From an uncultured Sutterella sp. (GTDB lineage: Bacteria > Pseudomonadota > Gammaproteobacteria > Burkholderiales > Burkholderiaceae_F), in the NCBI GenBank assembly GCA_900545335.1, contig UQYP01000001.1:248001-312000 (forward strand): a DNA stretch of 64,000 bases. Direction: 5' to 3'. Below are positions 17,847 through 25,818 of the stretch, in pieces; position 1 is the stretch's first letter, and every line of letters begins with the position of its first letter. Position numbers and translations under genes: made by a program. The notes below the pieces were generated by a model that made no database searches, was not told the DNA's origin, and saw only the letters and a program-made list of their open reading frames with translations.

Positions 17847-18446
17847 ATGTTTGATCTGGGTTTTACAGAAATTCTCGTGATCGGTGTGGTTGCACTGGTC
17901 GTGCTGGGACCTGAGAAAATGCCTGAGGTGGCTCGGGCAGCGGGGCGTTTTTTTGCAAAGGCTCAAGGCTATATTTCTCAGGTAAAAGGGGAATTTGAAA
18001 GAGAGTCTCAGCTTTCTGAAATCAAAAAACTGCGCGAGGAAATTGCTTCTTCGGCTGCCGGTCTGCGTCAGTCTGTCACCGAAGTACAAACGAGCCTCAC
18101 AGAGCAGAGCCGAGAGTTAAATCAGGCGCTCGATCAGGTTTCAGGCAACCAAGAGACGCCATCGGATCCGTACACCGAGTTTAATCAGGCAGAATCAACT
18201 CTGAAAACTTCTCAATCGGAGAATACTCCCAGTCCCTTCAGCTGGGAAGTCGATCCCAGCAGCTCTGATGCCTATCGTTCACAGTACATCCCCAGACGCT
18301 ATAAACCCAGTCCGTCTCTTGATGATGTGATCACTGAACTTGAGGAAATGCGCAGGGTACTGGCCTTGCCGCGCAAGACTATGGGTGGCTACAACAGGCG
18401 TTATGCGCCCCGTTCCCGTGTCAATCGTCCCCGTATTTATCGATGA
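17847..18446 (+). CDS. tatB: Sec-independent translocase subunit TatB
   Basis: 199-residue Tat receptor subunit. The first helix carries FDLGFTEILVIGVVALVVLGPEKMPEVAR with the conserved Glu and GPEKxP turn, followed by a long amphipathic coiled region (about 30-95). The C-terminal tail is long, Ser/Pro/Arg-rich and ends in RYAPRSRVNRPRIYR, longer than E. coli TatB. ATG 17847 is chosen over three upstream TTG/CTT codons. Between tatA and tatC. Confidence 0.93.
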   Translation: MFDLGFTEILVIGVVALVVLGPEKMPEVARAAGRFFAKAQGYISQVKGEFERESQLSEIKKLREEIASSAAGLRQSVTEVQTSLTEQSRELNQALDQVSGNQETPSDPYTEFNQAESTLKTSQSENTPSPFSWEVDPSSSDAYRSQYIPRRYKPSPSLDDVITELEEMRRVLALPRKTMGGYNRRYAPRSRVNRPRIYR

Positions 18447-18455
18447 GAATCTTCG

Positions 18456-19241
18456 ATGGCTGAAAACAAAAAAATCACTTATGAGAGTCCGGAAGATGCA
18501 GAGGTGGATCGCGAGCAGCCTTTGATGTCTCATTTGCTTGAGCTCAGAAGCAGACTTGTGAGAGCCGCTGTCAGTGTTTTAGTGGTTTTTGCAGTGCTTT
18601 CGCCTTTCATGAAGCATATTTTCGACTTCTTAAGCCAGCCGCTGATGGCCGCCCTGCCTCAGGGAGTCAAGATGCTCTCAACGGGAGTGGTTGCGCCCTT
18701 TTTTGTCCCGTTAAAAGTCACGCTCTTTCTGGCTTTTCTCATTGCATTGCCTTACGTGCTTTATCAGGTGTGGGCATTTGTAGCTCCGGGCCTTTATAAG
18801 CGTGAAAAAAGACTCATTTTCCCCATTTTGGCTTCAAGCATTGTGATGTTTGCCGCGGGGATGCTTTATTGCTACTTCATTGTCTTTCGGATGGTGTTCA
18901 TGTTCATTGCGGGATTTAGCCCGGAGAGCGTGAATTTTGCGCCGGACATTGATGCTTACTTCAGTTTTGTCATTACCATGTTTTTCGCTTTCGGCGTTAC
19001 TTTTGAAGTGCCGATTGTTGTCATGGTGTTAAACCGAATGGGAGTGGCTTCTTATCATTCCCTCACTAAAGTCAGACCATATGTTATTGTCGGCGCATTT
19101 GTTATCGCGGCCATTGTGACGCCGCCCGATGTGATGAGCCAATGCCTGCTCGCCGTACCCTTGGTCATTCTTTATCAAGTGGGATTGTGGTGCGTGAAGT
19201 TATTCGGTAAAAAAGACGAACTAAGCGACTCTCAGTCCTAG
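18456..19241 (+). CDS. tatC: Sec-independent translocase subunit TatC
   Basis: 261-residue polytopic Tat receptor that recognises twin-arginine signal peptides. N-terminal cytoplasmic segment MSHLLELRSRLVRA carries the conserved HLxELRxR motif; six membrane helices follow, with FEVPIVVMVLNRMG and the AIVTPPDVMSQ signature near the C-terminal helices. Nine bases after tatB. Length is typical. Confidence 0.96.
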   Translation: MAENKKITYESPEDAEVDREQPLMSHLLELRSRLVRAAVSVLVVFAVLSPFMKHIFDFLSQPLMAALPQGVKMLSTGVVAPFFVPLKVTLFLAFLIALPYVLYQVWAFVAPGLYKREKRLIFPILASSIVMFAAGMLYCYFIVFRMVFMFIAGFSPESVNFAPDIDAYFSFVITMFFAFGVTFEVPIVVMVLNRMGVASYHSLTKVRPYVIVGAFVIAAIVTPPDVMSQCLLAVPLVILYQVGLWCVKLFGKKDELSDSQS

Positions 19242-19276
19242 AATTTTCTTTCTTCTTCTTTAGTGGAGGAGATCTC

Positions 19277-20020
19277 ATGCAGCGACAACGATTGATTGCT
19301 CAACTCGATGCATTTTTGCATCCGGAACTTTTTAAAGACTATGCGCCCAACGGTCTGCAGGTAGAGGGTAAAGAAGAAATTACCCGCATCGTTACCGCAG
19401 TTTCAGCCACTCAGAATGTCATTGACAAAGCCCTTGCATTAAAGGCAGATGCACTGTTGGTTCATCATGGCTGGTTTTGGAAAAATGAAAATCCGGCTGT
19501 TGTGGGTATAAAGCACAAAAGACTGCAAACACTGCTTGGGGCGGATATCAATTTAATTGCCTATCATTTGCCGCTTGACGCACATGAAACAGTCGGCAAC
19601 AACGCGCAAATGGCTGCCCTTTTAGGAGCAAAAGATATTGAGCGAGGGGCTGAAGGCAATTTTGTCTGGTCAGGCTCAATTGAGCAAAAAAGCGTGGCTG
19701 ATTTAGCAGCCCATTTAAGTCAGGCACTTTGCCGTTCTCCTTTGGTTTTAGGCGATGAACGAAAAACCGTTGAGCGTGTTGCCTGGTGCTCCGGAGCGGC
19801 AGAAGACTTTTTTGAAGCCGCTATCGGTATGGGAGCTCAAGCCTATATCAGCGGCGAGGCTACAGAGCGCACGACGCATCTGGCTCGGGAAAGCGGGGTA
19901 CCTTTTTTGGTTTGCGGACATCACGCAACAGAGCGCTTGGGCATACGCGCCCTTGGCAACTGGGTAGAAAAAACGCTGGGTTTGGAGTGCATCTTCGTTG
20001 ATGATGAAAATCCTATTTAA
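19277..20020 (+). CDS. Nif3-like dinuclear metal-centre protein
   Basis: 247-residue member of the NIF3/YbgI family, toroidal hexamers with two metals per subunit; physiological function is not settled. Metal ligands are visible in DALLVHHGWFWKNE and YHLPLDAHETVGNN, and near the C-terminus GHHATERLGI. AGTGGAGGAGATCTC provides a good ribosome-binding site. It follows tatC; in relatives an htrA-type protease precedes and petABC follows, and neither is seen here. Confidence 0.9.
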   Translation: MQRQRLIAQLDAFLHPELFKDYAPNGLQVEGKEEITRIVTAVSATQNVIDKALALKADALLVHHGWFWKNENPAVVGIKHKRLQTLLGADINLIAYHLPLDAHETVGNNAQMAALLGAKDIERGAEGNFVWSGSIEQKSVADLAAHLSQALCRSPLVLGDERKTVERVAWCSGAAEDFFEAAIGMGAQAYISGEATERTTHLARESGVPFLVCGHHATERLGIRALGNWVEKTLGLECIFVDDENPI

Positions 20021-20159
20021 CCCATTGAAAACAAAAAGAAAAATTAAGTTTTAATAGCGTTTTTTTCAGGAAACTTTTAAAATTACCTGAAGGTGCATTG
20101 GTTAGGCACAAACTGCGAAGTGTAATCGATGCTTATTGCGCACCAAGGAGATAGAAAAG

Positions 20160-20762
20160 ATGATTTTGTATTCCGGAACGACTTGTCCGTTTTCTCATCG
20201 CTGCCGTTTCCTTTTGTATGAAAAGGGAATGGATTTTGAAGTTCGTGATGTCGATGTCAACAATATTCCTGCTGACATCCTGACCATGAATCCTTATGGT
20301 GAAGTGCCGGTCCTGGTCGAACGAGAATTCTTTCTTTATGAAGCCAACATCATCTGTGAGTATCTGGATGAGCGTTTCCCGCATCCGCAACTGATGCCGG
20401 CAGAACCCGTCCTGCGTGCTCGTGTTCGCTTGTTTATGTTTAATTTTGAACGTGAGCTCTTTACACATGTGAAGACTTTAGAGTCTCGTCAAGCTGACGA
20501 AGCGGCCAAGGAAGTGGCTAGAACCAATATTCGTGATCAGTTGACGGCTATGGCTCTGATCTTCACGAAGAATAAGTACATTTTCGGTGAAGACTTCACG
20601 ATGCTCGATGTGGTGATGGCTCCGTTGCTTTGGCGCCTGGGCTTATATGGTATTGAGTTGCCGAAGTCTGCAGCACCTTTGCACAAGTATGCCGAACGAC
20701 TTTTCTCTCGTCAGTCATTTATTGACTCGATGACCCCTTCTGAAAAAGTCATGCGTCGCTAA
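20160..20762 (+). CDS. sspA: Stringent starvation protein A
   Basis: 200-residue GST-fold protein that binds RNA polymerase and, in E. coli, aids stationary-phase and acid responses. Begins MILYSGTTCPFSHRCRFLLYEKGMDFEV with the thioredoxin-like CPFSHR segment, then MNPYGEVPVLVEREFFLYEANIICEYLD. ATG 20160 follows AAGGAG (20145-20150); an upstream ATG at 20136 would add 8 non-conserved residues. Directly upstream of sspB. Confidence 0.95.
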   Translation: MILYSGTTCPFSHRCRFLLYEKGMDFEVRDVDVNNIPADILTMNPYGEVPVLVEREFFLYEANIICEYLDERFPHPQLMPAEPVLRARVRLFMFNFERELFTHVKTLESRQADEAAKEVARTNIRDQLTAMALIFTKNKYIFGEDFTMLDVVMAPLLWRLGLYGIELPKSAAPLHKYAERLFSRQSFIDSMTPSEKVMRR

Positions 20763-20785
20763 CTTAAGGGAAAGGCGATCTTTTT

Positions 20786-21166
20786 ATGTCCAGACCGTCT
20801 ATTAAATCGTATTTGGTTCAGGCCATATGGAATTGGTGCACGGATGTGGGTCTGACCCCGTACGTACTCGTTCGCGTGGACGAGCACTGTGTTGTCCCCA
20901 AGGAGTTTGTCGAAGACGGACAAATTATCTTCGATATCTCCTCAGAGGCAACCCATAACCTCTCTTTTGGTGATAAGGAAATCAATTTTGAGGCTCGTTT
21001 CGGAGAACTTCCCATGCGCTGCTGTGTTCCCTATCGGAATATCGCAGGGATGTTCCCGCAGGAAGAACCGAATAAGGGAATGATGTTCAGCCCCAATAGC
21101 GATGAACCGGAGGATGAAGAAATTCGTCCGACACCTCCCAAACCGGTTTTTTCTCGTGTAAAATAG
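20786..21166 (+). CDS. sspB: ClpXP protease specificity-enhancing factor SspB
   Basis: 126-residue adaptor that delivers ssrA-tagged proteins to ClpXP. The folded part (SIKSYLVQAIWNWCTDVGLTPYVLVRVD...) is followed by an acidic linker and a short C-terminal ClpX-binding tail ending PPKPVFSRVK. Follows sspA by 23 bases, with a tRNA-Thr immediately downstream. Confidence 0.94.
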   Translation: MSRPSIKSYLVQAIWNWCTDVGLTPYVLVRVDEHCVVPKEFVEDGQIIFDISSEATHNLSFGDKEINFEARFGELPMRCCVPYRNIAGMFPQEEPNKGMMFSPNSDEPEDEEIRPTPPKPVFSRVK

Positions 21167-21178
21167 CGCACTCTTGAT

Positions 21179-21254
21179 GCCCGTTTAGCTCAGTTGGTAG
21201 AGCAACCGCCTTGTAAGCGGTAGGTCGTCTGTTCGAGTCAGTCAACGGGCACCA
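21179..21254 (+). tRNA. tRNA-Thr (anticodon TGT)
   Basis: Seventy-six-base cloverleaf with encoded CCA. Acceptor stem gcccgtt/aacgggc is fully paired; D-arm gctc..gagc; anticodon stem accgc/gcggt with loop cttgtaa, giving TGT (Thr ACA). The T-arm reads gtctg-ttcgagt-cagtc and contains one U-U mismatch. An intrinsic terminator follows at 21263. Confidence 0.95.
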
Positions 21255-21262
21255 TTAATCAG

Positions 21263-21294
21263 TCGCTAGCTTGGAAAAGCTGGCGATTTTTTTT
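21263..21294 (+). terminator. Intrinsic terminator after tRNA-Thr
   Basis: Ten-base-pair stem (tcgctagctt / aagctggcga, one U-G pair), GGAA tetraloop, then eight T. Ends the sspAB-tRNA unit. Confidence 0.92.
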
Positions 21295-21485
21295 CACTTT
21301 CCCAATCAGAATTCTCTAGCCTTTCTTTCCGGCTAATCTTTTTTGCAGTGCCTGCAGTTCAGAATTTCGAAGCATTATGCGTGAGATAAATAATGATCTT
21401 TTAACTGGCAACTATTGCTAGTGGCTTTTTGATATCGCTCTGATAATAAGACTGTGTCTGTTTAGACCGACTTTAGGAGAAAATA

Positions 21486-22985
21486 ATGGCGATTCAACGC
21501 GGAAAGATGAAAAAGGCTCCGGCCAAAGAATTAGTGGATTATCTGATTCGACCGGCTATCGCAACTGATTTGGAACGCTCTTACCAAACTTTATTGGATA
21601 TCAATAAAGCACACGTTCTTATGCTTGCCAAGCAAGGCATTATCGAAAAAGATGTCGCCAAACAGATTTTGCAAGTGACGCAAGATATTGCGGGTATGCA
21701 GGCGCATCCTGAGTTTGAAATCATTCCTGATGTTGAAGACTTGTATTTCAACTTTGAACGCTATCTGATTAAACGTACTTCTTTGGAAATCGGCGGTCAG
21801 CAGCATACGGCTCGCTCCCGTAACGATATGTTTGCCACCGAAATCCGTTATGACACGCGCCGCTACTTCCTCACGCTTTGCGAACACTTCAACAATCTGC
21901 GTCGCAGCTTCCTGAAGATTGCTCGTGAAAACACCGATGCCGTGATGTCGGGCTACACCCATCTGCAGCCCTCCGAACCGATCACTTTGGCTCACTACTG
22001 CTCGGCTATTTTAAATGCCATGGCTCGTGACTACGAACGCATGACGCATGTTTGGAAGACAGTCAACCAATGTCCGCTCGGCGGCGGTTCAATGGGCTCT
22101 ACGACGTTTGATATTGACCGTCATTACACAGCCAAACTTTTAGGTTTTGACAAACCTTTGGAAAACTCTTTGGACTGCGTGGCAGGGCGCGACTTCACGC
22201 TTGAATTGGCAGCCGCTATGTCCACGGCAGGCTTAACCTTCAGCCGCATTGCCATGGATCTCACGCTTTGGGCTACTCCTGAATACGGCTATATCGAGTT
22301 GGATGACTCGGTTTCGGGCTGCTCTTCGATCATGCCGCAAAAGAAAAACCCGATTGCGCTCGAACACGTCCGCGCCAAGTCCGGCCACCTGGAAGCCTTC
22401 TATGTGTCGCTTTGCACGGGCATGAAGAACGTTCCGTACATGCACTGCCGCGACATCAGCACGGAATCCGTACGCTACTTCTGGACGGCGATGACGGAAT
22501 TCCTCCAAGACGCAGACCTCTTGAATGCTTCCTTGCGTGAAATGAAAGTTCACAAGGAACATATGGTTGAAAGCGCCCGCCGTAATTTCTGCACGGTCAC
22601 GGAATTGGCCAACTATTTGGTGCGTATCGACAAGATTTCCTTCCGCGAAGCTCATGAAATCGTAGCTGACGTGGTCGGTTATCTGAATGAAAAGCATCTG
22701 ATGGCAGACCAAATTACGTTGGATGAACTCAACATGTTCTGCCAGAAACTCTTTAACTTCACCTCTAAGCTCACCGCTGAAGATCTGAAGGCTGCTCTTG
22801 ACCCGGTCAAGAACGCTCAGTCGAAGACCTGCTGGGGCGGTACGGCTGAAGCTGAAGTCACTCGTCAGCTCGATGTGATCGAAGCTCAGATTGAAAAGGA
22901 TGAAGAAGAACGCAAGGCACGCTTGGCTCAAATCGATCAAGCCAAGGTTGATTTGGAAAAGGCGGTTGAAGACTTCATCGCATAA
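21486..22985 (+). CDS. Argininosuccinate-lyase-like enzyme (paralog 1)
   Basis: 499-residue member of the argininosuccinate lyase/EDDS lyase branch of the fumarase superfamily, which eliminates fumarate from N-substituted succinates. All three active-site regions are intact: HTARSRND (107-114), GYTHLQP (156-162) and CSSIMPQKKNP (279-289). The usual HTGRSRND carries Ala for Gly, and the C-terminal 60 residues form a charged helical extension. A strong AGGAG precedes ATG 21486. Codon use resembles rpoA and rpsD (AAG, CGT/CGC, TTG), implying high expression. No argG is nearby, so a catabolic role is likelier than arginine synthesis; substrate unknown. Confidence 0.85.
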   Translation: MAIQRGKMKKAPAKELVDYLIRPAIATDLERSYQTLLDINKAHVLMLAKQGIIEKDVAKQILQVTQDIAGMQAHPEFEIIPDVEDLYFNFERYLIKRTSLEIGGQQHTARSRNDMFATEIRYDTRRYFLTLCEHFNNLRRSFLKIARENTDAVMSGYTHLQPSEPITLAHYCSAILNAMARDYERMTHVWKTVNQCPLGGGSMGSTTFDIDRHYTAKLLGFDKPLENSLDCVAGRDFTLELAAAMSTAGLTFSRIAMDLTLWATPEYGYIELDDSVSGCSSIMPQKKNPIALEHVRAKSGHLEAFYVSLCTGMKNVPYMHCRDISTESVRYFWTAMTEFLQDADLLNASLREMKVHKEHMVESARRNFCTVTELANYLVRIDKISFREAHEIVADVVGYLNEKHLMADQITLDELNMFCQKLFNFTSKLTAEDLKAALDPVKNAQSKTCWGGTAEAEVTRQLDVIEAQIEKDEEERKARLAQIDQAKVDLEKAVEDFIA

Positions 22986-23002
22986 AAACGATTTTGCTCC
23001 TT

Positions 23003-23041
23003 AGGGGCGGAAGGGTTCAGATCCACTTTCCGCCCCTTTTT
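23003..23041 (+). terminator. Intrinsic terminator after ASL-like gene 1
   Basis: Ten-base-pair perfect stem aggggcggaa / ttccgcccct, 15-base loop, followed by four or more T. Confidence 0.85.
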
Positions 23042-23070
23042 CCATCCCATTTCGACGGAGAGGTCCTGAG

Positions 23071-23673
23071 ATGCTTGAGTTGGGCTCACTGTTCTTTTCG
23101 ACCTTCATTAAATTCTTTTTTCTGCTGACGCCTTTTTTTATCATCTCGATTTTTTTATCGCTCACGAGTGACGCCAACGAAGTTGTCAAAAAGATGTTGG
23201 CCATAAAAGTCACGATTGGGGTTGAAGTTATCAGCTTAATTTTGCTGATTTTCGGTGATGCTTTATTTGATCTTTTGGGAATCTCTGTTCCGGCCTTCAA
23301 AATCGGAGCGGGAGCACTTTTATTTTTATCGGCCATCTCTTTGGTTCAGGGCAAGCCCACGGTGCCGGATGTGAAAACTTCTCTTATGGATTTGGCCATC
23401 GTACCGATGGCGATTCCGCTTACTTTAGGGCCGGGCTCTGTCGGTGCGCTCGTTGTCATGAGCAGTGATTTAAAGGGATTTTTGGCGATTGCCACGACAG
23501 CTATTGCGATATCATTAGCAGTATTAAGTGTCGGTTTGCTCCTTTATGCCTCAGCTTCCATAGAACGGATTATCGGAGAAAAAGGTATTCAGATGCTCAG
23601 CAAATTAACCGGGTTGGTACTCGCCTCTTTGTCGGCACAAATGATGTTTGAGGGGGCGGCGACCTTTTTTTAG
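23071..23673 (+). CDS. MarC-family inner-membrane protein
   Basis: 200-residue protein with about six membrane helices. The N-terminal FIKFFFLLTPFFIISIFLSLT and the central DLAIVPMAIPLTLGPGSVGALVVMS match MarC/UPF0056 proteins (conserved PLaxPLxxGPG). The family has no established function. It stands upstream of two LysR genes on the same strand with a 9-base gap, so it may be co-transcribed with them. Confidence 0.85.
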   Translation: MLELGSLFFSTFIKFFFLLTPFFIISIFLSLTSDANEVVKKMLAIKVTIGVEVISLILLIFGDALFDLLGISVPAFKIGAGALLFLSAISLVQGKPTVPDVKTSLMDLAIVPMAIPLTLGPGSVGALVVMSSDLKGFLAIATTAIAISLAVLSVGLLLYASASIERIIGEKGIQMLSKLTGLVLASLSAQMMFEGAATFF

Positions 23674-23682
23674 GACCGCGCA

Positions 23683-24726
23683 ATGGCCAATGACGATCTC
23701 TTTAATTTTCGAAAACTTTTTCCCTTAGGAACCATTAGTTTTCTTAATTTGTGCAAAACGCGCAGTTACACTAAAACGGCAAAAGAGCTTCACACGTCGC
23801 AATCCTCCGTTTCCAGAAGCATCGCAGATTTAGAAAACAGTTTAGGTTTTGAGCTCATTGAACGCGATACGCGTCCGATCAAAATTACTCAGGCGGGGCT
23901 CCTGCTGCAGCAGTCTCTGTTGAGTTGCCAAAATAATCTTGAAAGTGTTTTACTGAATATTCAGGCGAGCAATTTTACTCATTTGCCACTGCGTATCGGT
24001 TTTATCGAAAGTATGCTTGACTGTTTCACCAAGCCCCTTTTGATTAATCTCAGATCAGACTATTCCAATGCTTTGGTTTTGACAGCAGTCAGTACACAGT
24101 TAATTAAGCTGCTCGATGAAGATCGGTTAGACTTTATTGTCTCATCGAATCCTTTTAGTCAGAGAAATGATTTAAAGCGATATTTTCTTTTTCAGGAGCC
24201 TTCGGTCATTATTTTGCCGAAATCTTTGAATTTGCCCGAACCGCTTACTTGGGAGCACTTGAAGTATTGCGGTCTGCCGCAAATTTCACATGACAAAGAC
24301 AGCTCCGGCGCAGCCCTTGAAGATCGTCTTTTCAGCGAAAATGGTCTTAATTTTGTTCATCAGCTTGATGTGAATTCCAACAGTTTGATCGCGGAGATGG
24401 TGGCCGAGCGTTTCGGTTGGTCTCTGACGAGAGTCACATCTCTAATACGTTTTCCTCAGTTTGCCGAGCAAATTTCAGTCAGACAGATGCCTGATCCATT
24501 GACATCCAGAGAAATTTTTTTAATCTATAAGAAGGATGTTTTTTCTCCTATGGCACAAAAAATTGCCAGAGAGATAAGGCAGATTATTGAGTTTTCGCTC
24601 GTGCCCAGAATGCTTTCATGGGCTCCGTGGATCAAGCCCTATCTCTTTGTGCAGGGCAGAGATGCTTTGGATCGGGTGGCATTGTTTCCTGAAGAACATC
24701 CGGATCGCGTAATTTCTGTTTTGTAG
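23683..24726 (+). CDS. Long LysR-type regulator (paralog A)
   Basis: 347-residue LysR-family regulator. The winged helix-turn-helix lies at about 20-75 (TKTAKELHTSQSSVSRSIADLENSLGFELIERDTRPIKIT, given here in two adjoining parts: TKTAKELHTSQSSVSRSI and ADLENSLGFELIERD), followed by a periplasmic-binding-like effector domain. It is about 45 residues longer than usual, with an N-terminal leader and a C-terminal extension containing APWIKPYLFVQG. Same strand as, and closely related to, the next gene and the broken regulator at 30366. Likely senses a dicarboxylate or amino acid used by the neighbouring lyases. Confidence 0.85.
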   Translation: MANDDLFNFRKLFPLGTISFLNLCKTRSYTKTAKELHTSQSSVSRSIADLENSLGFELIERDTRPIKITQAGLLLQQSLLSCQNNLESVLLNIQASNFTHLPLRIGFIESMLDCFTKPLLINLRSDYSNALVLTAVSTQLIKLLDEDRLDFIVSSNPFSQRNDLKRYFLFQEPSVIILPKSLNLPEPLTWEHLKYCGLPQISHDKDSSGAALEDRLFSENGLNFVHQLDVNSNSLIAEMVAERFGWSLTRVTSLIRFPQFAEQISVRQMPDPLTSREIFLIYKKDVFSPMAQKIAREIRQIIEFSLVPRMLSWAPWIKPYLFVQGRDALDRVALFPEEHPDRVISVL

Positions 24727-24736
24727 GTTACTGGTT

Positions 24737-25777
24737 ATGGTAGAAAAGGCCGGTTTGCTTAAATCTTTTTTCCCACTGGGTATTCTCTGTTTTCTCAGCC
24801 TGTGTAAAACGCACAGCTACACTCAGACTGCGAAGCAACTCAATACCTCGCAGTCCTCTGTTTCGCGTTCAATCATTGAAATGGAGAATATGCTGGGATT
24901 TCAATTGGTTGAAAGACAGACCAGACCGATCAAAATTACCCAGTCAGGACTTTTGCTTGAAAAATCTCTGCTCACTTGCCAAAGCACGCTTGAGCAAATG
25001 CTCGTGGATATTCGCCAAAATAATTTGGTCCACATGCCTTTCCGTATCGGCCTTATCGAAAGCATGGCCGACTGCCTGACCAGGCCCCTCTTTCAGAATC
25101 TAAACGGTGAGTACGCTAATGCTTTGGCTTTAACCGCAGTCAGTACGCGTCTTTTGGAGTTATTGGATGAAGATCGCGTGGACTTCATTGTCTCATCGAA
25201 CCCCTTCAGTTACCGCAATGACTTAAAGCGCTATTTTGTTTTCCAGGAGCCTTCCATCATTGTGACACCGAAGTCAGTTGTGTTGCCCAGACCCTTAACC
25301 TGGCAGAGACTTCAGTATTGCGGTTTGCCACAGATCTCTTATGACAGAGCTAATTCAGGTGCCGCTATGGAAAGGCGCTTATTTAATGAAAACGGATTGA
25401 GCTTCATTCGCCGTATTGAGGTTGATCTGAATGTTCTTTTAATGGGGATGGTCGCCAATAATATGGGATGGGCCTTGACTCGAGTGACCTCATTGGTTCA
25501 GTTCCCGAATTACGGACGTGAAGTTAACGTCTACGAAATGCCTGACCCGTTGGCTTCAAAAGAAGTCTTTCTAATCTATAAAAACGACGCTTTCTCAGAC
25601 ATGGCAGAAAAGATTGCCCGAGAAATTAAGAAAGTGATTTGTGAAGATCTGATTCCTCAAATGCTCACTTGGGCGCCGTGGCTCAAACCCTATCTGTTCG
25701 TGCAGGGGCAGGGCCCCCTTGATCGGGTTCCGGCATTCCCCGATGAGCACCCCAGTCGTTTGACTACGGTATTTTAA
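24737..25777 (+). CDS. Long LysR-type regulator (paralog B)
   Basis: 346-residue tandem relative of the preceding regulator, sharing the leader (FFPLGILCFLSLCKTHSYT), the helix-turn-helix (TAKQLNTSQSSVSRSI), the effector segments DRVDFIVSSNPFSYRNDLKR and FQEPSIIV, and the C-terminal APWLKPYLFVQG. The two differ at many positions, so this is an old duplication. It starts 10 bases after the first and converges on the beta-type lyase at 25819 across a terminator. Confidence 0.85.
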   Translation: MVEKAGLLKSFFPLGILCFLSLCKTHSYTQTAKQLNTSQSSVSRSIIEMENMLGFQLVERQTRPIKITQSGLLLEKSLLTCQSTLEQMLVDIRQNNLVHMPFRIGLIESMADCLTRPLFQNLNGEYANALALTAVSTRLLELLDEDRVDFIVSSNPFSYRNDLKRYFVFQEPSIIVTPKSVVLPRPLTWQRLQYCGLPQISYDRANSGAAMERRLFNENGLSFIRRIEVDLNVLLMGMVANNMGWALTRVTSLVQFPNYGREVNVYEMPDPLASKEVFLIYKNDAFSDMAEKIAREIKKVICEDLIPQMLTWAPWLKPYLFVQGQGPLDRVPAFPDEHPSRLTTVF

Positions 25778-25783
25778 GAGACA

Positions 25784-25810
25784 GACCGGGATTCAATTTG
25801 AATCCCGGTC
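25784..25810. terminator. Convergent hairpin between LysR B and lyase beta-I
   Basis: Nearly perfect palindrome with a 12-13 bp stem (gaccgggattca / tgaatcccggtc) and minimal loop between converging genes. T-runs are weak on both sides. Confidence 0.6.
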
Positions 25811-25818
25811 AAAGTTTC

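Noticed and set aside
22233..22940. 235-codon open frame antisense to the ASL-like gene; similar ones at 34079-34477 and 35030-35602
   Set aside because: They arise from the same strong codon bias on the opposite strand and repeat in parallel over both ASL-like genes.
23683..25777. Tandem LysR genes as an assembly duplication
   Set aside because: They differ at many residues and bases throughout, so both are real.
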